DNA from: Scalesia atractyloides
Taxonomy: Eukaryota > Streptophyta > Magnoliopsida > Asterales > Asteraceae
DNA: 64,000 nt
Direction of reading: 5' to 3'
Assembly (NCBI GenBank): GCA_947069175.1
Contig: CAMTDV010000030.1
Span: 102,076,411 to 102,140,410, forward strand
Both the position numbers and the translations under genes were made by a program. Positions 10,390 through 19,731 of the stretch are shown here, piece by piece (position 1 is the stretch's first letter; every line of letters begins with the position of its first letter). The notes under the pieces are model-generated. The model did not search any database and was not told where the DNA came from. It saw nothing but the letters and a program-made list of their open reading frames with translations.

Positions 10390-10552
10390 GTTATCCCCAA
10401 CCCGGGATAACTAATCAGTTCCATTATTCCAATCCCGGAATAATAAGTTGTTGCTTCCAATATTCCCAAACCGGAATATTAAGTTGTTGTTTCCATTATC
10501 CCCAACCCGGGATAATAAGTTGATGTTTCCAATATTCCAAACCCGGAATATT
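10390..10552. repeat. Array of five palindromes in inner 3' LTR
   Basis: Five imperfect palindromes begin at about 10391, 10423, 10459, 10495 and 10531. The last four are spaced exactly 36 bp apart. Arms are TTATCCC/GGGATAA, ATTATTCC/GGAATAAT, AATATTCC/GGAATATT, ATTATCCC/GGGATAAT and AATATTCC/GGAATATT, around a 4-6 bp A/C-rich centre. The arms differ between copies but stay complementary within each copy. Confidence 0.92.
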
Positions 10553-12669
10553 AAGTTGCTCCGTAATTAAGTTCAATATTAATGTATATAGGTAGCTAGC
10601 CTAAAGTCATGTCACTAAGTGTTCGCGATCGAAGCTGACAGTTGTGCCTCCGTTTTGCCAGGTCTATCACATAACCATGGCGATGTTAGGCCAATCATAC
10701 ACCCGTTGACCATACCCGGTCAGCTAGCGCGACTAGCTCGGATGGGGCTCGTCAGACCCAGTAGTACTACTTATAATTCCCCCGCTATTTAACCCAAATA
10801 CTAACGATCCGAGGAGATTGTCGAGGACTTAAGTGATAAAGCTGCATAGTGACCATAACATTACATTAACATTAACTTAGTTACCGTATAGTTATGTGAC
10901 GTTAAATTCGTATAACGTAAAGAGTTTGAGTTTGAGAGTGTATACATGTTTCTCCCCTGTTGTTTAAAAAAACCGGATAAACTTAGGGGCCGTGAACTCA
11001 CCTTTATTTGCTCGGTTAGTGTGGCAAAGATGTTATAAGGAATGGGACCGCTAGTTGCGTCCTAACAAACCAATTAATTCCACGTCAGTGTGTAATCACA
11101 CCAATACAAATTCCACACGCAATTTACTCACAAAGTGATACACACAAACAACATATCTAACACTCAAACATGCATGCAAGTATTCTCATGTGATCATAGA
11201 AATCAAACAACTTATCATGAACATATTCCAACTCCATACAACACTTTAATGCATAAAATCACAAGGTATCAACTTTCTGCCTAACACTCAATTATTCAGC
11301 TGTTTTCTAGGATTTTTATAAAATAGTTCTAACATTCTAAAAATTCCAATATTTTTACAGTAGGTGACATTTATCCCATAGAAATTTATATAATTTTTCC
11401 AAGTCCTATATCTTTACCAATTAGCCATAAATATTAATTCATTAAGCTGCAGTCGGATTTACCGTTTTCTGACTGCAGTCCACGGGAGAATTTATTTAAA
11501 ATTCACTGATCGTCCGATTAACAAAATTCCAGTTGGAGTTGCCCGGAAATTTTTATACCTAGTTGCTGTACAAAAATCATGACTCAACTCTCTACTGATT
11601 TTAAAATCTAGCTTGATAAACAACCCACAAAATTCCAGAATTTTAACAGCTTTACCTACTGAACTTGTTTAGCCCTTTAAAAATATCAAACGATTTCAGA
11701 AAATTATGAATCCAGCGCCATTAGATTCCTTATTCAAATCTCTATGTTCTAGACATCAGAAAATCCGTTTCTCGACAACTAACGACCAAGTTACAGCCTG
11801 ATGAAGTCGGCTGAAACTTTCACTCAGCATCCTGTTTCAGCATGTTATTATTATGAACTCGTGCAATCCCGTTCATGCGATTACCCTAAGCGATCTAGCT
11901 CTGATTTCTAGTCCTAGATTAATACTAATAACCTATCCATACAAACCCTACTCAATAACTTTTGTCTTTATAACGAATCACAGCCTACATACTCAGTTTT
12001 CAAATAACATGCAAACTCTCAATCTTGTATTAACAATCCGAACTATACCGACATGCGATCTGAGAATCATCAACAATCAAGACACACTTGCTAACTTATG
12101 ATTTCCGAATACCATTATGTTTATACCAACTCAGCCGATTACATTAAACACCCATAATCCGAACAAGCAAATCACTTCATTCAAGTACGTGTATATCCGA
12201 AGCGATAACTCAATTCATTCAAGTATGTGTATATATATCCGAAACAATAACTCAATTCATTCAAGTATGTGTATATATCCGAAGCAATATAATCATATAC
12301 TTAGCCGAAACAACTAGACATTCAAACATATATTTAGCCGACACAACTAGACATTCAAACATATATCTAACCGAAGCAATACAATCATACAACTCGAACA
12401 CAACAAAGTTACACACATGTATCCGAATATGGTCTTATATGATAAGGTAAACGAACCGTGCTTAAGCTAAGGAATCCGGTGATCAAAGACTGCTTGCAGC
12501 CGAGAAGACCCGTGACCGAGAAGGAGGCTGGTTTGCGATTGTATGGACTGAACAAAGGCTGATCTGATGAAGGCTGTTTGCGGTCGCAAGGGCTGTGAAC
12601 AAGCTGCCGACGGCAGTTTTTCCTTCTAGGGTTTGTGTTTTTGTATATGCAACATGCATGGGTATGTGT

Positions 12670-12682
12670 ATATATATATAGC
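12670..12682 (-). promoter_or_regulatory. Candidate TATA box in inner 3' LTR
   Basis: The minus strand reads GCTATATATATATACAC. It is placed about 480 bp from the U3 end, as expected for an LTR promoter. It could instead be a simple TA repeat. The active copy would be the one near 21850-21863. Confidence 0.4.
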
Positions 12683-13160
12683 ACAAGGGGTGAGGGTTGC
12701 GGTTTGGGTTTGGGTCTTGCGGTCAAGGGATAGGGTTGGGTTTGTGTATTGTGGCCGAGAATTTTGGGTTGTTTGGTTTGGGTCTTGCGGCCGAGAGATT
12801 AAGGTTACGGTTGGGCTTGTGTATTGTGGCCGAATAGTTAGAGTGCCGAGAGACTAGGGTGAGTTAATTTGATTTGGGTTTTGATCTTGTGGTTTCGAGT
12901 TTGATCTTGCGGCCAAGTATTAGAATGAGTTTTAAGTTTAGGTTTGATCTTTGATTCTTGTTCTCTTTTGGCCGAAGACTTGGGTTCCAAGTTTCCTAGT
13001 TTCACAAAGTGTTCGGTTTGTGTGCATATTTACAATAATTACTTAATAACTAAACAATCACATAAACACTCATCACGTATTCATTCACGTTTAATACTTA
13101 GCACACATCTTATTCGACAAGTGTCATGTGTAAGTTATCTGAAAAACCCGGGATATCACA

Positions 13161-13422
13161 TTATCCCCATGTTGAAAGAATTTTCGTCCCGAAAATTGAG
13201 TAAACGCGGTTTAGCATGTAGCGTACATGTTCAGAGTGCCACGCACAAAGAGTTAGTTTGTTAATGATAGTACGCAACGTTACAAGAAGTTCCCAAGTGT
13301 CATACACAAAGATTTCCAAGTGTCATGCACAAGAATTTAGTCAACAATAGTACACGAAAGTATGAGAGAATTTCCAGGTTGTCACATCATCCCCTTGTTG
13401 AAAGAATTTTCGTCCCGAAAAT
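13161..13422 (-). promoter_or_regulatory. Duplicated polypurine tract and hairpin, inner element
   Basis: Read on the minus strand, the segment directly after the pol stop holds hairpin AATTTTCG-GGA-CGAAAATT and then CAAGGGGATGATGTGAC (13405 to about 13380). About 226 bp further on, next to the LTR, the same set recurs: hairpin 13179-13197 and tract CATGGGGATAATGTGAT. The LTR-proximal copy is the probable working polypurine tract. The first looks like a former one, with its own remnant of an LTR edge (TGTCACATC). Confidence 0.75.
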
Positions 13423-13848
13423 TTAGTTACTGGTATCGTTAGTTTGCTGCTCAGTTGCAAAGAGGTGTGGGTATTTGCTTTTCATTTGGTCCTCTCTTTC
13501 CCACGTGAACTCCGGTCCACGCTTAGAGTCCCAACGAACTTTAACGATTGGAATCTTGCTGTGCCTCCGAGTCTTGATCTCACGATCCATGATCTCGATA
13601 GGCTTTTCCACGAAGTGTAGTTGTTCATCCACTTGGATCTCATCCAATGGAATAACTAAAGTTTCATCTGATAGGCACTTCTTCAGATTTGACACATGAA
13701 ATACGTTGTGAACTCCATTGAGTTCGGCAGGGAGGTCTAATTGGTATGCTACGGGTCCAATTCGTTTCAAGATTTCAAACGGGCCTACGTACCGTGGGTT
13801 AAGTTTGCCCCGTTTTCCAAAACGGATTACACCCTTCCAGGGTGACAC
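13423..13848 (-). pseudogene. Integrase C-terminal part with chromodomain-like tail (inner element)
   Basis: 141 residues that continue the polyprotein after a small out-of-frame deletion at about 13850. The first part (FGKRGKLNPRYVGPFEIL, HVSNLKKCL) is the SH3-like DNA-binding end of gypsy integrase. The last 50 residues (IVKVRWDSKRGPEFTWERED and then MKSKYPHLFA) form a chromodomain-like module, which in chromoviruses directs insertion to particular chromatin. The residues joining it to the catalytic core (a VGDRVLLK-type motif) are partly missing from the DNA, so no intact integrase can be made from this copy. Confidence 0.88.
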
Positions 13849-13850
13849 CT

Positions 13851-16800
13851 TTAGTAGGACGCGAGGAATTCGAGCGGTTTGCGTCGTTGATCAGCGTAGC
13901 TTTTCTGTCGATCTCGTGCCGCCGCCATGCGGTTTCTGATTTGTACAATCTTTTCAGTGCCCTCAAGTATTAACTCTGGGCCTGTGAGTTGACTGTCACC
14001 GACTTCTGCCCAGCAGACCGGTGATCTACATTTGCGACCGTATAATGCTTCAAACGGTGCTGCCGAAATACTCGTGTGATAGCTGTTGTTATATGAGAAT
14101 TCCACTAGAGGCAGGTGAATTTCCCAATTATTTCCGAAGTCCACTACGCATGCCCTAAGCATGTCTTCCAAGGTTTGTATGGTCCTTTCGCTTTGACCAT
14201 CAGTCTGAGGGTGATAAGCTGTGCTCATATCCAAGCGTGTTCCCAACGCTTTCTGGAGTGACTGCCAGAAGTTTGACGTGAAGCGAGCATCTCTATCTGA
14301 GATGATGGACGTTGGCACTCCGTGCCGAGAAACTACTTCCTTGAGGTAAATGCGAGTCAACTTCTCCATCTTATCTGTTTCTTTAATAGCTAGGAAGTGT
14401 GCGGACTTAGTTAAACGATCCACAATCACCCAGATGGTGTCGCAACCACCCAAGGTTCGCGGGAGTTTAGTGATGAAATCCATTGAGATCTGATCCCACT
14501 TCCACACTGGGATCTCAGGTTGTTGGAGTAGCCCCGATGGCTTTTGATACTCCACCTTGACTTTTGCACAAGTCAAACATTTACTCACGTAGGTGGCTAT
14601 ATCGGCTTTCATGTTAGTCCACCAATACGCAGCTTTAAGGTCTTGATACATCTTATCCGAACCCGGATGGACAGAGTATCGAGATTTGTGAGCTTCATCC
14701 ATGACTAGCTCTCTGAGGTTCCCGTAGAGAGGTACCCATATGCGATTCATGAAATACCGGGCTCCATTGGGCTTTACTTCCCAATCACGTTCCATTTTTC
14801 CCACTGATTCGGCTTTGATGTTTTCCTCCTTAACTGCTTCTAACTGGGCGTCGCGTATTTGTTCGGGTAGCCCCGAATGAATAGTGAGTTGTAGTGCTCG
14901 TACGCGACGAGGTTTCAAGTGTTCCTTCCTGCTGAGGGCATCAGCTACCACGTTAGCTTTACCCGGGTGATACCGAATGGCACACTCATAATCATTTAAG
15001 AGTTCGACCCAGCGACGCTGTCGCATGTTCAACTCCTTCTGATCGAAGATGTGTTGGAGGCTTTTGTGGTCAGTAAAGATGGTGCACTTCGTTCCATATA
15101 GGTAGTGTCTCCAAATCTTGAGTGCAAACACTACTGCTCCCAATTCTAGGTCATGCGTCGTGTAGTTTTTCTCGTGAACCTTCAGCTGTCGTGACGCATA
15201 CGCGATGACCTTATCGCGTTGCATGAGTACGCATCCCAATCCCTGAATGGAAGCATCACAATACACCACGAAGTCATCTGCCCCTTCTGGCAAGGACAGA
15301 ATGGGTGCACTGCAAAGTTTCTGCTTCAGCAATTGAAATGCTGCTTCTTGTTTTTCACCCCAAGCATACTTGATGCCTTTCTGGGTGAGGGTAGTGAGCG
15401 GTTGTGCAATCTTTGAAAACCCCTCGATGAAGCGTCTGTAGTAACCAGCCAATCCCAAAAATTGGCGGATTTCCGTCGGAGTCTTAGGTGCTTCCCAGTT
15501 TTTGATGGCTTCAATCTTGGCAGGGTCTACGTGGATACCCTTTTCATTCACGACGTGCCCGAGAAACTGAACTTCCCGGATCCAGAAATCACACTTCGAG
15601 AGCTTGGCATATAGCTTTTCCTGTTGAAGTAATCCTAGCAGTAATCGTAGGTGCTCAGCATGCTCTTCTTTACTTTTGGAGTAGATGAGTATGTCATCGA
15701 TGAACACAATGACAAATTTGTCGAGGTATGGTTTACACACGCGGTTCATGAGGTCCATGAATACCGCAGGTGCGTTAGTGAGACCGAATGGCATGACCAA
15801 GAACTCGTAATGGCCATACCGAGTGCGAAATGCTGTCTTAGCGATATCCTCCTCCCTGACGCGTAGCTGATGATAACCGGACCGTAAATCAATCTTAGAG
15901 TAGTAACTTGACCCTTGCAGTTGGTCGAATAGATCGTCGATGCGAGGTAACGGGTATCGGTTCTTGACTGTAACCTTGTTGAGTTCCCTATAGTCGATGC
16001 ACATGCGGAAAGTCCCGTCCTTTTTCTTGACAAACAGGACTGGAGCTCCCCATGGCGAAACGCTTGGTCGGATAAATCCTTTTTCTAGCAGCTCTTGAAG
16101 TTGGGTAGACAGCTCCTGCAGCTCGGCTGGAGCTAGGCGGTATGGAGCTTTGGCAATGGGAGTTGCATTGCTTGCCAATTCGATTTCAAACTCCAATTGT
16201 CGATGTGGTGGAAGACCAGGTAGTTCTTCTGGGAATACATCGGAAAAATCATGGACGACAGGGATGTCTTCTATACGTTTCTCGTCCTTAGGCTGTTCGG
16301 TAATTAGTGCAAGTATAGCGAAGGAATTCTTTTTCCGAAGATACTTCTGCGCTTGCATAAATGAGATAATGTTGGTGACGGCGCTTGCCTTGTCGCCTTG
16401 TACCGTCAGGATTTCGTCGTTCGTGAGTGGAATACGGATAGACTTTTCGAAGCAGAGGACTTCAGCCCGGACGTCGGATAGCCAGTCCATTCCGACTACC
16501 ACGTCAAAACTACCCAGGGTAGTTGTCATCAGATCGATGGTAAAAGTGTGGCCCGCGAGTTTGAGTTGACAGCCGGATACGATTTGGGTCACATTTACAG
16601 ATTTACCATTGGCTAATTCTATCACATAAGGGGTCTCTAATGGTTTAAGCGTGAGATTTAGGTTCTTCCTAAAAGACTCAGATATAAAGCTCCTATCCGC
16701 ACCCGTATCAAAAAGCACAGAAGCAAAATGTTCATTAAGGGGAAACTTACCGGTGACCACGTTCGTGTCGTTTCTGGCCTCTCCGCGGCCCAATGTAAAT

Positions 16801-17441
16801 GCACGACCTTTGGCACCTCCTGTGCCACCGTTCCCATTGTTGTTGTTGTTATTATTGTTGTGGTTGTTGTGGTTGTGGTTGTTTCCACCATTATTGTTGT
16901 TGTTGCGCACCTGTGGGCAGTCTTTTCTGAAATGAGCGGTGCTACCACACTGATAGCATCCCCGGTTTATACCCTGCTGTTGACCTTGGGGCTGATTCTG
17001 ATTTTGTCGGGACATAATTTCCCCACGACAATCCCTTGCCGCATGTCCCATCTTGCCACATCTTTGGCAGCGATTTCCGGCACAAGGGCCGTTATGATGG
17101 AGATTACAGCGGTTGCACTGCGGCTTTCGACCTACATAACCGCCTGCATTCTGGTTGTTGTTGTCGTTGTAGTTGTTGTTGTAGTTGCTGTTGTTGTTGT
17201 TGGAACGATTTTGATGACCCCGGTGGTTGTGGTAGTGATTGAACCGTTTCTGGTTCCCTTGCTGTGGATGTGACGACGAAGACTGTCGAATGGTGGAGTC
17301 TTCAAACTTTCTTTTGTTATCTGAGGCAACTTCAGTGGTACCCCGTGCTAGCAGTTTCTTCTGTTCCACCGCTTTATCGGTGAGTTTGTGAGCCAATCGG
17401 ATAGCTTGATGTTCTGTTACAGGGTTACTAGACATCACCAT
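13851..17441 (-). CDS. Gag(C-term)-protease-RT-RNase H-integrase polyprotein (inner element)
   Basis: An open frame of 1196 residues. It begins inside Gag and has a long Asn/Gln/His-rich linker, two zinc knuckles (CQRCGKMGHAARDC at 125-138, CYQCGSTAHFRKDC at 162-175) and an aspartic protease with LFDTGA at about 243-248. The reverse transcriptase spans about 430-600 (YPLPRIDDLFDQL, catalytic FIDD at 580-583). RNase H follows with YCDAS (D729), LELGA and FTDHKS (D791). Integrase has a zinc-binding H-H-C-C (H918, H925, C955, C958) and the D-D-35-E triad D988, D1049, E1085. The order marks Ty3/gypsy. The frame ends at LEFLASY because of a deletion just after the core; the rest is at 13848-13423. 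The true start is upstream in gag exon 1, and the ATG at 17441 is only the first in this frame. Confidence 0.95.
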   Translation of the reverse strand: MVMSSNPVTEHQAIRLAHKLTDKAVEQKKLLARGTTEVASDNKRKFEDSTIRQSSSSHPQQGNQKRFNHYHNHRGHQNRSNNNNSNYNNNYNDNNNQNAGGYVGRKPQCNRCNLHHNGPCAGNRCQRCGKMGHAARDCRGEIMSRQNQNQPQGQQQGINRGCYQCGSTAHFRKDCPQVRNNNNNGGNNHNHNNHNNNNNNNNGNGGTGGAKGRAFTLGRGEARNDTNVVTGKFPLNEHFASVLFDTGADRSFISESFRKNLNLTLKPLETPYVIELANGKSVNVTQIVSGCQLKLAGHTFTIDLMTTTLGSFDVVVGMDWLSDVRAEVLCFEKSIRIPLTNDEILTVQGDKASAVTNIISFMQAQKYLRKKNSFAILALITEQPKDEKRIEDIPVVHDFSDVFPEELPGLPPHRQLEFEIELASNATPIAKAPYRLAPAELQELSTQLQELLEKGFIRPSVSPWGAPVLFVKKKDGTFRMCIDYRELNKVTVKNRYPLPRIDDLFDQLQGSSYYSKIDLRSGYHQLRVREEDIAKTAFRTRYGHYEFLVMPFGLTNAPAVFMDLMNRVCKPYLDKFVIVFIDDILIYSKSKEEHAEHLRLLLGLLQQEKLYAKLSKCDFWIREVQFLGHVVNEKGIHVDPAKIEAIKNWEAPKTPTEIRQFLGLAGYYRRFIEGFSKIAQPLTTLTQKGIKYAWGEKQEAAFQLLKQKLCSAPILSLPEGADDFVVYCDASIQGLGCVLMQRDKVIAYASRQLKVHEKNYTTHDLELGAVVFALKIWRHYLYGTKCTIFTDHKSLQHIFDQKELNMRQRRWVELLNDYECAIRYHPGKANVVADALSRKEHLKPRRVRALQLTIHSGLPEQIRDAQLEAVKEENIKAESVGKMERDWEVKPNGARYFMNRIWVPLYGNLRELVMDEAHKSRYSVHPGSDKMYQDLKAAYWWTNMKADIATYVSKCLTCAKVKVEYQKPSGLLQQPEIPVWKWDQISMDFITKLPRTLGGCDTIWVIVDRLTKSAHFLAIKETDKMEKLTRIYLKEVVSRHGVPTSIISDRDARFTSNFWQSLQKALGTRLDMSTAYHPQTDGQSERTIQTLEDMLRACVVDFGNNWEIHLPLVEFSYNNSYHTSISAAPFEALYGRKCRSPVCWAEVGDSQLTGPELILEGTEKIVQIRNRMAAARDRQKSYADQRRKPLEFLASY

Positions 17442-18090
17442 ACCCTGAATTTCCGGAACCAGACCCCGAGATAGAACTCGAGTCTTTTCTCCACCGTGTT
17501 GGCCAATTCAGGACACAGAAATACCAAGTCATGGTGTTTTGCGGTGTAAGCCTCAATTTCCGATCCCACCATCTTGTGGTTCCATAGAGCTTGCTCTAAC
17601 TGTTGCACTCTGTCTCGTGGACAGTACTCCTCTTTAATCAGGGCCTTGAACTCAGTCCATGCCATTGCATTTGCAGCTAACAGTCCACGCGTTTGGACTT
17701 GGGCATTCCACCATGTCAGTGCCCCCTCTTCCAGTGTTGAGGCGGCGTATTTGACCTTGTTGGCCTCTAAGCAGTTGCACATTTCAAACACGGATTCCGA
17801 CTTTTCGATCCAGCGGACCAGTCCAATGGGTCCTTCCGCCCCCGAGAACTTGCTTGGCTTTGCGTCAAGGAACATCTTATAGGGATTAAAGCCCCCTCCT
17901 GCTGACAGAGAACAGGAAGTCAGCAAGGAATTGTACTAGCCTCACTATTAGATTTTCACGCGAAAACTTAATAATGGTTACCTGCCGGCTGGTTCTGAAC
18001 ACCCGCCAATGCTGCATTCACATGCTCCTGAATCATGGCAGCTAGCTCTTCGGGCGTCAAGTTAAGGTTTCCACGTCTTCCAGTCGCCAT
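17435..18090 (-). pseudogene. Gag N-terminal part, two exons, frameshifted (inner element)
   Basis: Exon 1 runs from the ATG at 18090 to 17982 and encodes 36 residues starting MATGRRGNLNLTPEELAAMI, a typical Gag opening. It ends in a canonical GT donor. Exon 2 starts at 17898 after a CAG acceptor and keeps the frame through GGGFNPYKMFLDAKP into the Gag core (IEKSESVFEMCNC, GALTWWNAQV, FKALIKEEYCPRDRVQQLE). Near 17480 one base seems to be lost: the frame ends at 17435 with nonsense residues, while the next frame continues with VLSRGLVPEIQG and the 1196-residue ORF. This is a single disabling frameshift. Confidence 0.82.
17899..17981 (-). other. Predicted 83-nt intron in gag of inner element
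   Basis: The minus strand shows GCAG|GTAACC at the donor and CTGTCAGCAG|GAGG at the acceptor (last intron base 17899). Exon 1 is 109 nt, the intron is 83 nt (not a multiple of three, with in-frame stops soon after the donor), and joining restores a continuous Gag frame. This is a prediction from sequence only. Confidence 0.65.
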
Positions 18091-18348
18091 TTAGATCTTC
18101 GAAACACAACATAAACACACTCCGATAAGTCTATACATCCAATAGAGTTATCCTACTTCGTACTTTAATAATTATAAAGTTATGTCAACTCAATATGTTA
18201 AATAGTCAGAAGAAATACTTGATTAGCTGAAATCTCAACGTCTTACAAAAGTGCAAATCAAACATACGAATTCACTATAAAGTCTCAAGTTTAAATACAA
18301 GTGGAAAATAATAAACTGAAGGAAAACAAATAATATAAACAAGACATG

Positions 18349-18948
18349 TCAGTCGTCTACGTCTCCATTCCCCAAGTCACTGTCATTGCCGTCATCCTGT
18401 GCGGCATCTCCAGCCTCCTCAGCTGGGTCCTCCTCCGGATCCTCTTCAGGATCCTCCTCTACCGGCACTGGAGGGGCCGGTGCTGGTTCAAGTGCTTGAT
18501 TTTGCAGTTCTTGAATGTTCCAACTATTTTCCAGGACTCTGTCCTCAAGCCAGTCAGCTCTTATCTGCTCAGCACGCAGATCTCTGGCTATGGTGTTACG
18601 AGCTATCTTACTCGTACGATGCTCTTCCTTGAGCGAGTCGGTCTTTCCCGTAAGGTGTCGGATCATCCATCCTTGTGCTAAGATGGTTTCCTGCATTCTT
18701 TCTAACTGTTTTTGTTGTGTATGCACTAGGATTCTAAGCATGTCAATTCCTATTTCTACAGGATTAACCGGTTCAACCGGTACAGCAATAGTTGGGCGCA
18801 ATGACTCCTCCCCCAGAGCGAGCCTTTTCCTCGCTGCTGAGCGTGTCTCCACGCCATAAGGTGGTATGGGTTCCACCATTGGTGCCTTTCCTGGTGCTCT
18901 TGCTGGCATAAGTCTGTCGGACGATGATGACGATGAGGATGATGACAT
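18349..18948 (-). CDS. Extra ORF upstream of gag, sense strand (inner element)
   Basis: 199 residues, open from ATG to TGA, between the primer-binding site and gag and in the same orientation. It starts with a serine run, then a Pro-rich stretch (ARAPGKAPMVEPIPPYG) and a central predicted helical or coiled-coil part of about residues 65-150 rich in Glu, Arg, Gln and Leu (HTQQKQLERMQETI, IRADWLEDRVLENSWNIQEL). It ends with a strongly acidic tail (VEEDPEEDPEEDPAEEAGD). No retroviral or host domain is recognised. It is not related by eye to gag. Upstream ORFs are known in Ogre-type gypsy elements, but this protein shows no visible likeness to a known one. It could be a regulatory or RNA-binding accessory protein; no function can be assigned. 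Confidence 0.7.
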   Translation of the reverse strand: MSSSSSSSSSDRLMPARAPGKAPMVEPIPPYGVETRSAARKRLALGEESLRPTIAVPVEPVNPVEIGIDMLRILVHTQQKQLERMQETILAQGWMIRHLTGKTDSLKEEHRTSKIARNTIARDLRAEQIRADWLEDRVLENSWNIQELQNQALEPAPAPPVPVEEDPEEDPEEDPAEEAGDAAQDDGNDSDLGNGDVDD

Positions 18949-19137
18949 TGCCTGTTAGGTCGTGTAGTTAGTTACGAGTTGTTTTCATTTCTTATTATGA
19001 AGGTATAACCTACCCAACACGTTTGTAGCATATTACATAACAAGATATAATAATTCAGTGCCAAACTAAGTCTAGTGTCGTGATATCAGCTATAGTTTAG
19101 GTCTACTTCTAATGCAAACCTGGTTCTCTATAGCTAG
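18949..19137 (-). other. Short leader of inner element
   Basis: The region between the primer-binding site and the upstream ORF start. I see no structure or ORF of note. Confidence 0.5.
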
Positions 19138-19151
19138 TGGCTCTGAAACCA
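19138..19151 (-). promoter_or_regulatory. Primer-binding site of inner element (variant iMet)
   Basis: The minus strand reads TGGTTTCAGAGCCA, three bases from the LTR end. It matches the initiator tRNA-Met complement except for T in place of A at position 5. Confidence 0.85.
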
Positions 19152-19568
19152 ATCTGTCACACCCTCAATTTCCACTTGCGGAGTTCTACCGCGAGACGTG
19201 TGAACAAACCAGAATCTAAGACACTAGTACATCGAACGACTCTACATGATTTGATATTACGTTTTCCAAAATCATTTGTTGTAAATTTTAGATTACCAAT
19301 CTTTAGCATAAGTATCAGTTTTTAAAGTTTTAGCGGAAGCAATAATAAGTAATGATGCGGGCGCCAACACAAACGCCAAAACAAAGGAAAAATCCCAAAA
19401 CAATATTAATAAATGAGACTCGATAATGATGTCTTGTTCAATGCATGTATGTGCACCTAGAGCTCCTAGCGTCCTGAGAAGCATGTAAAGAAACAAGTGT
19501 CAACATTAAAGATGAGTGAGTTCACAGGTTTTTATAAATTCGTTTGTTCGGTTATAGTTTGTTACTCC

Positions 19569-19731
19569 GTTATCCCCAACCCGGGATAACTAATCAGTTC
19601 CATTATTCCAATCCCGGAATAATAAGTTGTTGCTTCCAATATTCCCAAACCGGAATATTAAGTTGTTGTTTCCATTATCCCCAACCCGGGATAATAAGTT
19701 GATGTTTCCAATATTCCAAACCCGGAATATT
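19569..19731. repeat. Array of five palindromes in inner 5' LTR
   Basis: The same five palindromes as at 10390-10552, with no change seen in their arms. The minus-strand transcript would carry them as five consecutive hairpins. Confidence 0.92.

Larger units (their letters stand above)
9976..13160 (-). repeat. 3' LTR of inner element (3185 bp)
   Basis: It begins TGTCACACCC and ends GATATCACA, and is almost identical to 19155-22341. It contains the palindrome array at 10390-10552 and a TATA-like tract near 12670-12682 on the minus strand. ORFs predicted inside it occur identically in both LTRs and have no recognisable domain. Confidence 0.95.

Noticed and set aside
10390..10552. A CRISPR-like array, because of regular spacing.
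   Set aside because: The units are palindromes with similar spacers in a plant LTR; there are no unique spacers or cas genes.
11853..12857. ORFs of 66-105 residues inside the inner LTR, found identically at 21034-22038.
   Set aside because: They are repeated only because the LTRs are copies of each other, and no domain or typical coding signal is visible.
16658..17329. Several overlapping ORFs with runs of V, T, L or C opposite the pol ORF.
   Set aside because: They are other-frame readings of the Asn/Gln-codon repeats in the Gag linker of the inner element and have no independent support.
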